Source: Isoetes taiwanensis (lineage: Eukaryota > Streptophyta > Lycopodiopsida > Isoetales > Isoetaceae). From it: DNA of 64,000 bases. Within the stretch, counting starts at the first letter, position 1; every line of letters starts with the position of its first letter. The position numbers and the translations under genes are program-made. Under the pieces are notes generated by a model that saw only the letters and a list, made by a program, of their open reading frames with translations, was not told where the DNA came from and searched no databases. Where the stretch lies: the NCBI GenBank assembly GCA_021234155.1, contig JAJEKV010000485.1:1-64000 (forward strand). The letters are read 5' to 3'. This document shows, piece by piece, positions 40,455 through 50,799 of the stretch.

Positions 40455-43301
40455 GATTTTTTTATGTATATATTTTTTTCTATAGGAATATCCTTAGCCT
40501 ATGCTAACTATAGAGTTAGCTATCTGCTCAAAATTATGGCTACTGAACTATAGAGCCTTGCAATCTTAGAGTTCAACAGCCTCACTAAACTTGGTTGACT
40601 TGTCTTCACAAACTCTATGCTTTCCTAGACAAATCAAGTTAGTGTTCACTATGACCTGTGACACCATCTTTCTCAATCTCTACCTTACATTTTCTTTGGA
40701 TTTTCTCTTGCACATCTCTAATACTTGACCATCTTTATCCCTATTTCGTCTACGGTTTCTTATTTTTAAGAAATGATGGATATTTCTATAGATGACCCTT
40801 GTTGTTAATTTCCTCTATATCATACAATTTCAATTTTGCAGTGGTTCTAGTGCCTTTGTACAGACTCTGCTTTTGGAACTCTTGCCTAATCCGTGGCCTC
40901 AGGCCAAATCCCCACTGTTAATATAAGGGAGACCGAGAGAAAACATTTGAGTATGGGGCCTTGTCACTTCATCTCAAAACGATTTTTCCTTTTATAGAAA
41001 GTGAATTGATAAGTTATCTTATTGAATTTTATTGGTCAAAAGATACCTAAATCGTTTGCAAAAAGTCTTAGGGTTAGGGTTCATTCATGAGCTTTTGTCG
41101 ATCAAGATGGTAGCATCTCTATCTCTATCTCGCTATATTCGTTTCCTTATCCGCACATACACGACTCCTCATAGATGACCGGATTGAAGCTAGATGGTCT
41201 GTACAGTCCCAAGACACTATTAGATATTGAGCTTTACTCCACAATACAACGATCAAGAGCTTTGAAAATGAAGAGTGCCGGATTTATGTTGAAGCCCAAA
41301 ATATGCAATGCATTGCTGATAAGGTGGTTCCAGAAACTGCGAATAATGTTGAATGGGCTGATGCCATGACTGCAATAGAGCTGGATCCAACTGTACAAGA
41401 GCCTAAAATCGCCAAGGAGAATCGGGTTTCCCATATTTTTAGATATATGTGTTCATATTATGATCTTTAATTTCTTAAATTCTAGAGTTCTCACATAGCA
41501 TTTAACATAATTTTTGAGAGTTTGTAAATGCCATGTAATAATGAGTTTCTAAGTGGCCTCTAATAATGAGTGACTGTTTTCTTATGTGTAAGATTAGCTT
41601 ATAACAAATCGGCTGCATCTGGTCCATAAATCACTGCTCCCTTATGTGTTACCTCTTTTGTAGTAATTTATCTTACCTCTTTTGTAGTATTTTTGTGCTC
41701 CTCTTCTGTGTGGCTTTACGGATTTGATAGCTCAAATGTAGATGCTAGATAACTCATATCTTGAAAATAGCTGCCTAGGCCAGTGTTTCATTAACTCGTA
41801 CCTCAGATACATAACGCCTTTACTCCTGTTCTATCTTGTTCAGTTTATTTGGATCATTTTGTGAATGCATAAAGTACTAGCTAGTTTGATGGTAGCTTGT
41901 TAAGTAATTTCGCCTGTTTATAACCCCGATAACCGGCCACGTAAGTTAGTGGACCGTGAAGAACTTTGAAGTGGCATAAGTTCTAGTGTTGCAAAAAATA
42001 AGGCACCTTGTTTTTCTTGATAGATCATCTCAAGGGTTGTTTTTTATCTCGTCATCGTCACCATGGTCTATATTCAGAGGCCAAACACCATCATCAATAT
42101 TTTGTTTAAGTGAACTAATATTCTTTGAACTGGCCATAGTCAAGGGACCTTGGTTTCCTTCATCTTTTATGATAATGTCATTGTTAATCTCGTTCAATCC
42201 AAAGAGAAGTAGTGCAACCGTGATTGTTCCACGCCAAGCATGCTTTTGTGATCATATTGCCTTATTTGGAGAATGCTTTCCATGTTCTAAAATGTATCTG
42301 CATGGTATTTCTGTCATTTTTGCTGCAAGTCAGTCACCGTCAAGATTATCTCTTGTACATTTGTTCTTAGCTCCTCTCCTAACTCTGGCGTTGCTAACGT
42401 TGTGTGCTTAATGAAGTGATGTTTCTGCATTATTAGCATAGTATTAAGATGCTATCTCTGTTTTTCCCTATTCTTGTAGCTATGTGAAACATCTTGATCC
42501 TGCTGCTACTCATGGACAGAAGTCCATGATTTAAATTGTGACTGTAAGATAACTTAAGGCAGTGTGGTGTGTCTTAACTTGATATATGCCCTCGCATTAT
42601 TTGTTGCCCGATAATGGAATAGACCTAATTGCCTATGTTTATTAACGTAATTTCAGTTTTGCATTGCTTAAATATGTTAAAGGCGTTAGTTTAGGATGGG
42701 TTCTTTGCTTACTGTTTGTCCTTTTGAGATTACCCTTCTTAGGCTAATTCTTGAATGGTTGACATGCAGGTAACCGAACTTATCCCTGCATATGGTGATG
42801 TTATGGTTTGAAACGGAGCAAAATTATTGCTCAAGCTGCGAGAGAATATTTGGTGAAATCGTAAAACTTTATTTTTATGTTGGTCAGATTTTATGGCCAC
42901 AATGTCTATGTGGATTATCTTTGCTATTTTGAGCAAGTTTACTGCTTTTTCTACTTCTACTTGGCTATTTGAAATAATAAAATGTCTTTTCTACTTGGAA
43001 ATAGTGATCCAAATCTGTCCATACAATAGCTTTTGTTGCTAGTTGTAATATGTCTGAAAAACTTGATGGTTTATGCTGCAATACTTGTTATGATTCTTGC
43101 TGTATTAAATCATTTTAAATTGTATGTTGTTAGTCAAATAACAAAATCTTTTTTTATCTTGGAATCTTGTGTAATTTTATAGCTCTGTTCAAGGCCTATG
43201 ATATGACAAACACCTAGTCATATCTAGGATCAGCAGTTAAAGGCTATTAGATCCATATGGGCTAATAGACTTAAGTCCGGGTTGTCTTTAGGCAAATGGA
43301 C

Positions 43302-43306
<5 letters not shown>
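40455..43306 (+). repeat. 3.5-kb repeat unit C, truncated at 3' end
   Basis: It follows unit B directly, head to tail, and runs 2.85 kb. It stops at GGACCAAA, where unit B continues into GGTTTTTTTAATG. A long T-run follows. It carries the same exon-like pieces as unit B. Confidence 0.9.
41231..41425 (+). pseudogene. Exon-like fragment of an unidentified host gene (unit C)
   Basis: Same 65-codon open segment as 37740-37934, with ANNVEWADAMTAIELDP intact and a GTTTCC donor-like end. Preservation of the frame in two units suggests either recent duplication or that the source gene was duplicated while still intact. Function unknown. Confidence 0.35.
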
Positions 43307-43337
<31 letters not shown>

Positions 43338-43390
43338 GATGACAATCTATTATCAAGAAAAATCAAGATACATACAAGGAACCTCATTAC
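43307..43390 (-). mobile_element. Retroposon 3' tail (poly-A on minus strand)
   Basis: A run of about 27 T is followed by AAGGATGACAATCTATTATC and AAGAAAAATCAA. A similar junction (T-run, then GGTGAAGGATGTCGACTTT and AATCAAAGAATCAAA) occurs at 59503-59570. The two therefore look like 3' ends of the same retroposon family inserted in minus orientation. No coding part is attached here. Confidence 0.45.
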
Positions 43391-43740
43391 AAGAGAATGG
43401 ACATTTTTTGTCGGAAGAATCATCAAGTGAGTCCATTTAGAGAGATTTTTGCCTGACGTTTATGTTGACAAATATTCTGACGATTGCTTTTCTGATGCTT
43501 TATCTGACAATCTTACGTCAGATATACATCAGGATATGCGTCATATAAATCGTCCGAAATGTAACGTCAGAAAAAGCGTCCGAAATTTCGTCGGACAAAG
43601 CATCGGAAAAGCATCAAATAGAACGTCAGGCAATACATCAGAAAAAGCGTTAGATTTTGCGACAGACCTTGTGTCAGATTTATCATCAGAAAAAAGCGTC
43701 AGATTATATATCAAAAAATAGCACTATTACAAATTTAGTA
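43390..43740. mobile_element. CACTA (En/Spm)-like terminus with subterminal repeats
   Basis: CATTACAAGAGAATGGAC at about 43388-43405 resembles the CACTACAAGAAAA terminal repeat of plant CACTA elements. It is followed by a dense set of CTGACG / CGTCAG / GTCGGA motifs, the type of subterminal repeat bound by CACTA transposases. Motifs point one way at 43450-43510 (CTGACG) and the other way after 43515 (CGTCAG), so the piece could fold back like a MITE. A second CACTA word (CACTATTACAAA) at 43724 may mark another end. The 90-codon open frame (43449-43721) over this region comes from the motif repetition and is not a gene. Confidence 0.45.
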
Positions 43741-44188
43741 ATAACATTTCATCCAAGAGTCCGTTTTAGATGAAATTTGATGTTATGAAAAGCTATCTGC
43801 CTCAAAAACTTAATCCCTAATCGAATCTCTAATGTTCCATCCCTAGCTAGTATTTTTAGATTTTAGATTAGAACGCAGTGGTACACAATTCGACCCCAAT
43901 CAGGCTGCAAAATCAAGACACAAATCAAATCCCTGCTCGAATTTATTTAATTTAGACTCTCTCTCCTTGCTTAGCCTCCGATCGTTTTCTCTTTTCCTCC
44001 TCCTTCCACCATCCGGCCAACTCCTTCTCGCTTCTTATACGCTTGTTCAGGGAATCAGATCTCCACGTGGCAATCCATCCCCACGCGGAGATGCCCATTC
44101 GGCATGTTGGATGCTAGATTTTAGCATGGTTCTCTCGATATCCTAGCAAGGGCCGATCCTCTCCCCTATTTTATGGTGCTCACTCTTT
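43741..44188. other. Intergenic stretch, no gene seen
   Basis: It contains an inverted repeat at about 43745-43790 (ATAACATTTCATC against GATGAAATTTGATGTTAT) and a pyrimidine-rich section near 43965-44035. No coding sequence is recognised. Confidence 0.6.
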
Positions 44189-44388
44189 TGAGTTTAACCT
44201 ATTAAGGATTTAAATAACCTTAGCTCATGTATTTTTTATAGATTTAAATGCCGCCCACAACATACTCATGGAAGCATATCAACAGGGTTATTTAGCTGAT
44301 CTTACACAATCTGATACGGACACAAGGTAAGCCACTACGTCCCGTATGGATAAACAAGAAGATAATCTATGCCACTGGGTTTGTTACA
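44189..44388 (-). repeat. 200-bp LTR of the Ty3/gypsy element, copy 2
   Basis: Same TG...CA segment as 1578-1778. On the minus strand it begins TGTAACAAACCC directly after the polypurine-like ACAAGGTGGGAA (44389-44400), so it is the 3' LTR of the adjacent integrase remnant. Confidence 0.75.
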
Positions 44389-44425
44389 TTCCCACCTTGT
44401 AAAATTTAACTCATGTCCTCATGAG

Positions 44426-45035
44426 TTACGGGAAAGGTTGGATATAACTTCTTGAACTTCTCAGCGTCTTCCCATGTGGCACTAGGTATTTCTCGATGGT
44501 GCGATTCCTTAATATCCTAGTATCAACTCGCAAAATTGTTTGTGGCTTTACTACGAGTGTCTCTTCTACTGCAACCAAATTATCATGTGGCAATATATGT
44601 GATGGATCACTGAGATACTTGCGTAAGTTGCTAACATGGAATACATTATGGACCTTAACGTCAATAGGCAATTCCAAACGGTACACAACCTTTCCGATTC
44701 TCTGGGTGATCTTAAAAGGACCTGCATATCTAGGTGCTAGCTTGCCGACCTTCTTAAACTGCGATGTACCCTGCTTAGGGTTAATTTTCAGGAATACCAT
44801 ATCATTTTCCTAAAATTCTGCATATTGCTTTTGTCGATTCTGTGCTTTGGCAATATTTTGCCTAATAATTCGGAGTTGTGTCCTAATATCTTCCCCCATG
44901 GTCTGGACCAAATCAACTTTACATTGCGGACTGCACCAAGTCAAGGGATATCGGCATTCTTGCCCATATACTGCTTCAAATGGGCTCATCTTTAATGGCG
45001 GTCCACAATGGGCGGCCCAATTTGCGGCTCTCCTT
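44426..45035 (-). pseudogene. Ty3/gypsy integrase, C-terminal third, copy 2
   Basis: The open minus-strand frame 44426-44800 (124 aa) reads GKLAPRYAGPFKI, VVYRLELP, KVHNVFHVSNLRKYL and DPSHILPHDNL. This is the GPF-type C-terminal region of plant chromovirus-like Ty3/gypsy integrases. Upstream (45000-44820) a second frame reads MSPFEAVYG, then YPLTWC and AQNRQKQYA, which normally precede it directly, so one frameshift near 44815 separates them. The DDE catalytic core, RNase H, RT and protease are absent. A 3' LTR follows at 44388. It catalysed integration in the living element; this copy is dead. Confidence 0.85.
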
Positions 45036-45081
45036 GATGCCAGTATAGGAGCATAACTCCTACATCCGGACTCTATTTTCG

Positions 45082-45447
45082 ATGTTCTTTAGCTCATTGG
45101 AAAGCTTGATCAGTGGCTTTGGTAAGTCACTAATCAATGATGGCATTGACTGGAGCCAATACCTAGAAAGGTTGTACAAGGCAGGGGCAGCATCAATAAT
45201 TATCCTAGAAGAAAAGCATATGCCTAGTTTCATAGATGGAATAGACACGGACACCATCAATCAGATACTGCATACAAGAACTCCAGAGAAATGGCAATAT
45301 AATAAGATAGCACTACATAGAGCAAAAAGAATAGAGCAAGTACAGAACCATAATAGTCAGTTGGGCATAAGCATGAACCTGTCAAAGTACTTACACTGGG
45401 TACTTCAGAAATGGATACTATATTTTTGTTCTTTCTATCAAAACTAA
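45082..45447 (+). CDS. Unidentified 121-aa frame, weakly Gag-like
   Basis: Plus-strand frame that opens just past the integrase remnant and runs opposite to it. It contains LERLYKAGAASIIILEE, MPSFIDGIDTDTINQI and a basic helix HRAKRIEQVQ. The spacing slightly resembles the C-terminal end of a Ty3 Gag before the zinc knuckle, but no CCHC is present. The same protein begins at 4413 but stops earlier because of one changed codon. I cannot name it. The surrounding DNA to 46077 shows no other gene. Confidence 0.3.
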   Translation: MFFSSLESLISGFGKSLINDGIDWSQYLERLYKAGAASIIILEEKHMPSFIDGIDTDTINQILHTRTPEKWQYNKIALHRAKRIEQVQNHNSQLGISMNLSKYLHWVLQKWILYFCSFYQN

Positions 45448-46077
45448 ATTAAAAGCTCAAAATAAAAGTCAAAAGCATGTTAATTTTAATGCTAATGTTA
45501 ATGTTAATTTAATTTATTAGTTTATTGAAGGTGAAAATGAATGAATCCAATTTCACACATATGAGTTATTGAGCCATCATATAAATACTCAGTACTTAGC
45601 ATTGGGTACCTTTTTAGGTAGTTTTATGTTCCCTAAATAATACTTTTTAAGGTATACAGTAGCATACTTATGCACAGCTCAATCTTTGCCAAATGGTTTG
45701 GAAAGGTCCTAGACAAGAAACTTAACTACTGGGCAAAAACCAAAAAGCTAAGAGCATAGGGGCGCCAGAAGATTCGAGGCCAAATCACTCATTGCAGATC
45801 ATCTAATCGACTTCTTGAGGGGAGTGGCCAATATGATTATGCAATAGACAAGCTAGTGTATATATCGCGGATTAGGAACAAAAGGCAAAGGCAAAGGATT
45901 TGCTAAAGAAGGCTAAATTTGCGAGACTTCTATAAACTTTAATTGGCAATATCTTCTCAACTAGAGATCCAATTTGGCAAATTTTACTTTTTCCGAGTCG
46001 GGCGAGGAGTTTTCGATATTGGGGACACATGTTTTTTGTTCATCCGTATGAAGAAGATATGGCGTAAATAGTGACGG

Positions 46078-47585
46078 TGTGACGCCAAAGATGCGATACG
46101 GTCCCGGGACGATATACTATCAGACCGGCCACGCATTACATCGCCGATCCCCAATCGACGTGTAATAGAAGTGTACCCAAGCAAGGGGCCCTAGGGGCAA
46201 CTAGAATGGTGCGCACTTAACACTTAGCAATGTAAGCGCACTTTTGACCCTTTAACCCATTAAAGGTAGACCAAGGGTCATGGAAACCCTAAACCTAACC
46301 GATAGCCTACATAAGGCACCAAACCCTAACATTCCCTTTTTTACTGCCCACGGACCTTCCGAAATTCGATTAAGTGCTGAGGTGAGTCAATTCAACTCCC
46401 ACGATCTGCCCGTGCCCCGGCTTGTGGATCATCCTTCCCACCGCATCCGGCGGTAACGGTAGACATGGGCGCCGGATCGAGAGAGGAGGAACGTGGATCG
46501 GTATTTGGTCGATTGAATCGCCTAAACCTTATTCCAGCCTTGAACCAAAGAGGTTTAGCCTATTAAAATCACCCTTAGTAGCCAAGCTGGATCCCGAGAT
46601 TGACTCTAACTAAAGAACCTAACTCTATGAATTAGATTAGTTCTTATTACTTATGTTGATATGATGGACGGATGTATTCGTGGACTCATTGTATTGGGAA
46701 GGGGGTAGAGAGACTTAAAGCTTAGTAGATGATGCTCCTAGCTAGTCCCTCTTAGTGCATTACTAGAATTCGCCCGTGTGTACGTGAGCCCACCGGGTTG
46801 TGGGTGAAGGGGCCGACCGCTTAGAAGGAGGTGCAGTGTTCGACCCCTTGACCCATCCCTCCGTGTGTAAGGCCTACCGGGATCAGGGGAGTGACTAGGT
46901 CTAATGGCTTGCCAATGAAGTGTGGGTAAGGCATGGGCTCCTCGACAGTGGGGTGATGTTCACCTTCCAGTGGGTTAAGTCGAATAAGGGCAAAGTGGCC
47001 CTCTAGTCACCAAGGGTCAAAGATGTAGATCTCTGGAGGGAGCAATCCCTACCGCCCCATCGGATTTGGGAGATGTAACCCAGAATAGCCCCTTTGGCTA
47101 TGCACCGGGCGCTACAAATAAAGTCCCAACACTTTTCAACCTACTACGCAAAGTGTACACTGGGAGGGGCGGATGGAGTGGACAACCCTAAGCCATGTTC
47201 TTATGCCAGCCCAATCCATTGTCATGATTCGGCCCCGCGACCGAACTCGAGGCCAAGCTAGTCGGGTCACCCCCGAGTCCGAGCCTTGGGTAGGAACTTC
47301 CTTTGTATTAGCTTGATCTTTGTCTATGCGCAGATGTTTATGTGCCACCCTTCGCGGTGGATATATGATGTTATGTTACCGACGTGTATGTTTACGCCTC
47401 CGGGCAGCCTAGGTAGGCCCCCGAGGGAGACGGGGGTAAAATGACCCCTTCACTCTTCCCACCTGTGGACTCTGGGACGGTCCGCGATGATATGTGGAGG
47501 CCCTGTATCAGTGTGGAGCTGGTGCGGGGATGAACTCCTGTTTGTATATACATGCGGGCATCTTATATGAGTAGGGGACGTCACA
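46078..47585 (+). repeat. Solo LTR, 1.5 kb
   Basis: A single LTR of the array family, starting TGTGACG and ending GGGGACGTCACA. No primer site follows it; instead CCGGGTCAAAGAAGAC continues. CCGGG right after it (47586-47590) matches the pentamer before the first LTR of the array (5350-5354). The five bases before this copy read GACGG, which could be a damaged CCGGG. The left flank is the same as that of the array LTR at 5355, so both descend from one insertion event. Confidence 0.8.
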
Positions 47586-47590
47586 CCGGG

Positions 47591-48280
47591 TCAAAGAAGA
47601 CTTTTTCTCCGTTGTTGAATCCGATTCTAAGAAAACTATATATTTTCCTAAAGCTTCGTTGATCTTGTCTAGTAACTTATCACTATCCCCAAATCCAACC
47701 CTTGGTGTATCATATTGAGGACTGCTAGCTCGAGGGAGGTGCTACATGTGAAACCGGATCGTTAGATATGCACGATATTGCTAGTTGAGTGGTAGGTTGG
47801 GTGGAGAGCTCTTTTGAATAAGGCTTTAGCTACTAATTTGTGTAAAGTTTTTACATTTTCTCAGGTGTTTAGACAAACATCTTACCAGTTGCTAATTCTA
47901 TCTAAAAGAAATTTATCGCGACAGTCTTGAACGTTTCTCTTTCTTGGCTCCCATTGTTTGGAGGAATGAGCCGATAAAGAGCAAGGTTGTAGTAAATTCT
48001 CACACATTGAGGTAAAAAATATGAAGACATGGATGAACTGCAAAAATAAAAATGCTCCCACATATTAAGTCTTGTAAGCAACAACATAAATGGGAATAGG
48101 CCAATCTTTGCATTATGTAAGCTAAACTTTGTAAGAAAAACATTGAAAGCAGCTCCTAGCATATCACGCCTAAGTAATGGATTAGTTTCCATGTGATATG
48201 TAGAATAAAGTGATGTAGAATATACTCATGATGTGATGATGAATAGAATGACGTCCTTTAATAAATAAATAAATAGGAAA
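47591..48280. other. Flank of the solo LTR, no recognised gene
   Basis: A/T-rich DNA. A 96-codon minus-strand frame (47902-48192, rich in leucine, phenylalanine and tyrosine) has no recognisable motif. A short (AAAT)n-like run lies at 48261-48276. Confidence 0.5.
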
Positions 48281-48562
48281 ACCAGTCCATGCTAGCCTAA
48301 GCATCAACCTACTAGTCATGACATCTATTCAGGTCAATTCCTGCAATAGTCTTATCGGCCCATGCTAGGAAATAAATCCATGATGACATTAATGCCTTAA
48401 GAACCATGGTACTCAGATCGAAAAAACAAAACCACATTCATTGAGTCCACTGACCCGCATTCAAGCCTTTGGAAAATCATGTTCATTATCTTTGATATTT
48501 TTACATAGATACTATCCATTGTAGCATTATTTAGTTATGTTTAAGGCTTAAAATACAGCCAT
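48281..48562 (-). repeat. 282-bp direct repeat, copy 1 (3' flank of RT remnant)
   Basis: From AGTCCATGCTAGCCTAAGCA to AAAATACAGCCAT, repeated at 49578-49859 with about 5-8 percent differences. On the minus strand it follows the reverse transcriptase remnant in both places, so it is probably the 3' untranslated part of that element. Confidence 0.8.
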
Positions 48563-48599
48563 TGTTTTATGTTCATACGGCATTTGTTTAGCTTACAGT

Positions 48600-49384
48600 T
48601 AGCAACTTGAAAGTGTAACGCTCATCAAATGCATTATCCTTGAAACTTCTGATCAATCCCTTAATATCTGCAGTATCTTTAAAAGGGCAAGAGTTGACAT
48701 ACATGTACAGTGATATTTGTGATACAATCACATTCCTGGCCTATAAGTACGGCCTGCAGCTGTTAGCATGTACAAACTTTAGAGCTCGGAAGGGGAGAAC
48801 ATCCCTCTTGTCATACCTTGTCGTCCTGTAAACTCCATTGGTGGTATTAATTATCTCAATGGACAAATTCAAGAAGTTAGCCATTCGGCCTTGTGGCCTA
48901 CCATCCCCATTGTCATTACACATTACAGTTTCCAACCTGATTGGCATTTAGGTCTACCTTGTCTTGTTCTGTCAGCAAAGAATCAAATGGATCCTCCTCA
49001 TTACCAGTATCATTGATTTGTACACATTCAACAGCCCTATCATTCTTTTTAACTAGGTTGGCCTTTTCAATAGCTTTGACTCCAATGTTATACTTGATCT
49101 TATATTTGTCTTCCTCCACAGTCCACTGATAGATCAGACCCTCATACAAAGCATCAATGACCTTTATTATCTTCTCAATATCCCCCTCTGCTTTGTTTAT
49201 GACAGGAAAGGCCTCCATCCATTGATTGAAACCAAGGTGCATTTTAGCTGAATACATATATGGCTTCCTTGCTGTCTCTTTTTGGATTATATATTCATGT
49301 GCCTTGACATTTTTGATACAGCATAATAGGCATTGTACTGCATAGCTGGAGACTTCATTTTTAAAGTAGCCATATCCCAATTAT
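48600..49384 (-). pseudogene. Penelope-like reverse transcriptase remnant, copy 1
   Basis: The minus strand reads GRPQGRMANFLNLSIEI, then YRTTRYDKRDVLPF, and, after a stop, NVIVSQISLYMYVNS and IKGLIRSF (48947 down to 48610). This is the segment after the YxDD motif in RTs of the GIPMG type (Penelope-like elements): FL-L-I, YDKRD, then SQ. Upstream, a clean 154-aa frame (48916-49380) with EDPFDSLLTEQDKVDL near its end is joined directly to this segment, so the catalytic palm is missing here. That frame itself is unrecognised. No GIY-YIG endonuclease is visible downstream. Compare 49862-50205, which has the missing palm. Confidence 0.5.
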
Positions 49385-49577
49385 GATAGCTCCTTATTCC
49401 AATTTGGCAGCATTAGTTCATATGCAACCTCCCTATCCTGTAAGCAACAGTGAGTACCAGTAATCCAGTCTATACCCCATACCATAATCTGTTATGATGT
49501 AATTTCAGCCGCAGTACTAGGTTCTTATAGCATAATTAATGACTCTGGTAAAACCAGAGACCCAAAATTCCTAAAAA

Positions 49578-49859
49578 CCCAGTCCATGCTAGCCTAAGCA
49601 TCAACCTACTAGCCATGACATCTATTCAAGTCAATTCCTGCAATAGACTTATCGGCCCATACTAGGAAATAAATCTATGATGACATTAATACCTTATGAA
49701 TCATAGAACTCGGACATAAAAAACAAAACCACATTCATTCAATCATGGACCCAAGATTCAAACCTTTGGAAAATTATATTCATTATCTTTGATATTTTTA
49801 CATGGATACTATCCATTGTAGCATTATTTAGTTATGTCTAAGGCCTAAAATACAGCCAT
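49578..49859 (-). repeat. 282-bp direct repeat, copy 2
   Basis: Second copy of 48281-48562. Here it joins directly to ATGGACAAATTCAAGAAG, the FLNLS part of the RT, so the segment between (YDKRD to the end) has been deleted. Confidence 0.8.
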
Positions 49860-49861
49860 AA

Positions 49862-50205
49862 TGGACAAATTCAAGAAGTTAGCCATTTGGCCTTGTGGCC
49901 TACCATCTCCATTGTCATTACACAATACGGTTTCTTCCTTAATGCCCAGCCATGTCATGTATATGTTTTAGCTTGCCACATATATCAAATGTATCCTTTA
50001 AGAAGTCCCAGATAATCGGGCAGTTCAAGGCCATTACATCATCAATGTATCTAAATATTTCCCTAAACATCTCAATTTCCTTGTACTTACCATGTTCAAC
50101 CAGTTTTCTTATGAAATTAACCTCGAACCAGGCAAGGTATAAATTACACTCACCGGGCTACAAGAAAAGCCCATGGGTATTCCACTAATTTGCCGCCAAA
50201 TCCTA
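49862..50205 (-). pseudogene. Penelope-like reverse transcriptase remnant, copy 2 (catalytic palm)
   Basis: Read on the minus strand: QISGIPMGFSCSPVSV (about 50160-50205), a frame change, WFEVNFIRKLVEHGKYKEI, then FRYIDDVMALN with the catalytic YIDD at about 50040-50055, LKDTFDI, and GRPQGQMANFLNLS to 49862. GIPMG followed by a bulky-E-F segment and RYIDD is the palm arrangement of Penelope-like RTs. In LINE and LTR-element RTs the corresponding motifs are YADD-type and differ around GIPMG. Two frameshifts are present. Together with 48600-49384 it covers motif B to the thumb. Penelope-like elements are uncommon in land plants, so a related viral or organellar RT remains possible. Confidence 0.5.
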
Positions 50206-50640
50206 CCTCTCCATAGCTATAAAGCAATTGACAAAGAACCAGTGATTGGCCCTAATAAACATCTCCAAGCACATGCTTTTTGGTTCCATTTTAAACCATT
50301 TAGCAATAAAATTATTACTGACTCTTTTACACCATAGTTCATTTTATGGTGTCTAACAGATTAGAAATTAAACGGAGTGTTGCATCACTCCCTGTTTCAA
50401 AGATTCCCTTTAAAAACACCAAGATTGGAAAAATGATCATTTTCAAAAGAAGCTTGGGATTTTAAGTGGAACAAAATATTATATCATGCATTTTGGGGCC
50501 CTTTAAAATGATAATCTCAAGATTTGTAGAAAAGAGCACTTGAAAATGGCGTAATTCCGCACACTAATACACCAGAACATTACTAGGAAGTCAAGACATC
50601 CAAAATACATAAAAATAATTTTTTTTTTTTTTATTAATTT
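50206..50640. other. Decayed upstream part of the RT element, no gene
   Basis: On the minus strand only short broken frames are seen (for example ANHWFFVNCF near 50240). The DF-LY motif expected upstream of GIPMG is not found. A T-run of 14 at 50623-50636 ends the stretch. Confidence 0.45.
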
Positions 50641-50799
50641 CTTTTCAAGAAAAGTAAATATGGCAAGATTTTGTAGCCAATAATAAATAATATAGCAAAA
50701 GAAAACTCGTGAGGTCTAAATCAAGTCCTCGGCAGTGTGGTTTGCTCGCTTCACCTTTTTTCTATCTCTTCAGTTTGCTCCTTTGGTAATCGCTTTTAT

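Noticed and set aside
43449-43721. 90-codon open frame rich in Ser and Asp
   Set aside because: It results from the repeated CGTCAG/CTGACG motifs of a CACTA-like end.
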